A stretch of 6,177 bases of DNA from Treponema sp. (GTDB lineage: Bacteria > Spirochaetota > Spirochaetia > Treponematales > Breznakiellaceae): assembly GCA_031272575.1 (NCBI GenBank), contig JAISTO010000084.1, positions 1 through 6,177 of the forward strand. Reading direction: 5' to 3'. Position 1 is the stretch's first letter, and every line of letters begins with the position of its first letter. Shown here piece after piece: positions 5,812-6,177 of the stretch. A program made the translations under genes and the position numbers. Under the pieces are notes generated by a model that worked only from the letters and a program-made list of their open reading frames with translations, did no database searches and was not told the origin of the DNA.

Positions 5812-5918
5812 GAGCCCACTCCGAAAAGTCAAAAATTCAAGAATTTGTCGCATAAATGCGGTCGCATAAATGCGGTCGGCGTTTACTTTCTTAATTGCTG
5901 ACTTTTCAGAGTAGACTC
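5812..5918. repeat. MITE-like element with about 31-bp inverted ends
   Basis: The left arm (5812-5843) and right arm (5888-5918) are imperfect reverse complements. They share TTCTT, AATT, TGACTTTTC, GAGT and CTC in the same order and with nearly the same spacing. The roughly 44 bases between them contain a 14-bp direct repeat (5847-5860 and 5861-5874), each unit holding the palindrome CGCAT-AA-ATGCG. There is no transposase and no clear target duplication. This fits a non-autonomous mobile element, but a structured RNA or bidirectional terminator is also possible. Confidence 0.65.
5847..5874. repeat. Two perfect 14-bp tandem copies, each with an internal palindrome
   Basis: GTCGCATAAATGCG occurs twice in a row without mismatch, and a third copy begins (GTCG) before diverging. 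Each unit contains a CGCAT/ATGCG inverted repeat around AA. It lies in the loop of the MITE-like element. Confidence 0.85.
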
Positions 5919-6080
5919 AGTATGGATTTCGCGATGGAGAGGGGAACCTGCCGTTCTACGAACGGTTCGGCGCTTGCGCCGCTCGGTCCCGTTTCCAAGC
6001 CGCGGAGTGACGGTTGTCACTTTTCTTAACTTGTTGACCGTGGAGGGGGGAGTGGTGCATCAATCCCTCTCTATTGTTGG

Positions 6081-6177
6081 TTACTGCCCATACTTTGCCA
6101 GAATGTCAGCCGCACTCACCCCCTGCCTAAGCAGGTTGATGATTTCTGTACGGCCCCGTCTTTCGCCCCGCTCCTCG
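6081..6177 (-). CDS. C-terminal end of a gene entering from the right edge, possibly Rpn-like
   Basis: On the minus strand the frame is open from the right edge to a TAA at 6081-6083. The visible 31 to 32 residues end in RTEIINLLRQGVSAADILAK followed by YGQ. An Arg/Glu/Gly-rich run (EERGERRGR) precedes a short helical tail. This kind of ending resembles the C-terminal tails of Rpn-family PD-(D/E)XK proteins, often labelled putative transposases, which combine a charged repeat with a small helical motif. That is recall from pattern only, since the nuclease domain lies outside the window. No clear terminator follows the stop. Confidence 0.6.
   Translation of the reverse strand, partial: EERGERRGRTEIINLLRQGVSAADILAKYGQ

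Larger units (their letters stand above)
5651..6080. other. Long repeat-rich intergenic region without a supported gene
   Basis: This gap holds the operon promoter and palindrome, 7-bp repeats, the MITE-like element and, further right, two adjacent perfect hairpins: CCGTTC-TAC-GAACGG (5951-5965) and CGGCGC-TT-GCGCCG (5969-5982). A copy of the short motif also seen at the paaK and nifB 3' ends lies near 5996-6013. Two short open frames exist: 35 codons on plus (5922-6029, ATG) and about 46 codons on minus ending at 5883. Neither has a ribosome binding site I would trust, and both cross repeats, so I do not call them genes. Confidence 0.6.

Noticed and set aside
5847..5874. Possible CRISPR array
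   Set aside because: There are only two adjacent copies of a 14-bp unit with no spacers, and no cas gene is in the window.

Overview
The window looks like a piece of chromosome from an anaerobic bacterium. Its coding sequence is GC-rich and its intergenic DNA is AT-rich and full of repeats. It holds oxygen-sensitive nitrogenase-type genes (nifH, nifB), an aryl-CoA ligase of the phenylacetate type, and fragments of what may be Rpn-like (PD-(D/E)XK) proteins at the edges. The lineage cannot be fixed from this sequence; a gut-type anaerobe, for example a spirochaete-like one, is only a guess.

Layout, left to right. (1) The 3' end of a plus-strand gene with a tryptophan-spaced coiled-coil tail runs to 275. 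A strong palindrome at about 289-310 follows it and sits between this gene and the convergent paaK-type ligase (356-1591, minus). (2) The ligase has its own promoter (1631-1659), placed directly behind a tRNA-Gly(CCC) gene (1671-1741, minus). That tRNA has a near-consensus promoter of its own (1750-1778). (3) A minus-strand gene set runs from about 5745 down to 1823: a small five-helix membrane protein (5129-5650), a CrtC/AttH-type lipocalin-like protein (4059-5132), nifH (3223-4062) and nifB (1823-3046). The first three are joined by two ATGA stop/start overlaps. nifB lies 176 bp downstream, beyond a large hairpin built from 7-bp repeats. (4) Positions 5651-6080 hold the operon promoter, an operator-like palindrome, degenerate 7-bp repeats, a MITE-like element of about 107 bp and further hairpins. 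(5) The 3' end of another minus-strand gene enters from the right edge (6081-6177).

The most interesting point is the gene set itself. NifH (the ATP-driven Fe protein) and NifB (radical-SAM maker of the NifB-co cluster precursor) are both intact by motif. Yet no nifD, nifK, nifE or nifN lies beside them. Instead nifH is coupled in translation to a lipocalin-like protein and a membrane protein of unknown function. Either these are accessory or duplicate nif genes of a diazotroph whose catalytic genes lie elsewhere, or they belong to an uncharacterised NifH-dependent system. The ligase and the tRNA appear to be separate transcription units.

Repeats are dense for so short a window. They include a short dispersed motif at the 3' ends of paaK and nifB and again near 6000, 7-bp repeat tracts at two places, and the MITE-like element. 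One copy of the dispersed motif appears to encode the last residues and the stop codon of NifB.
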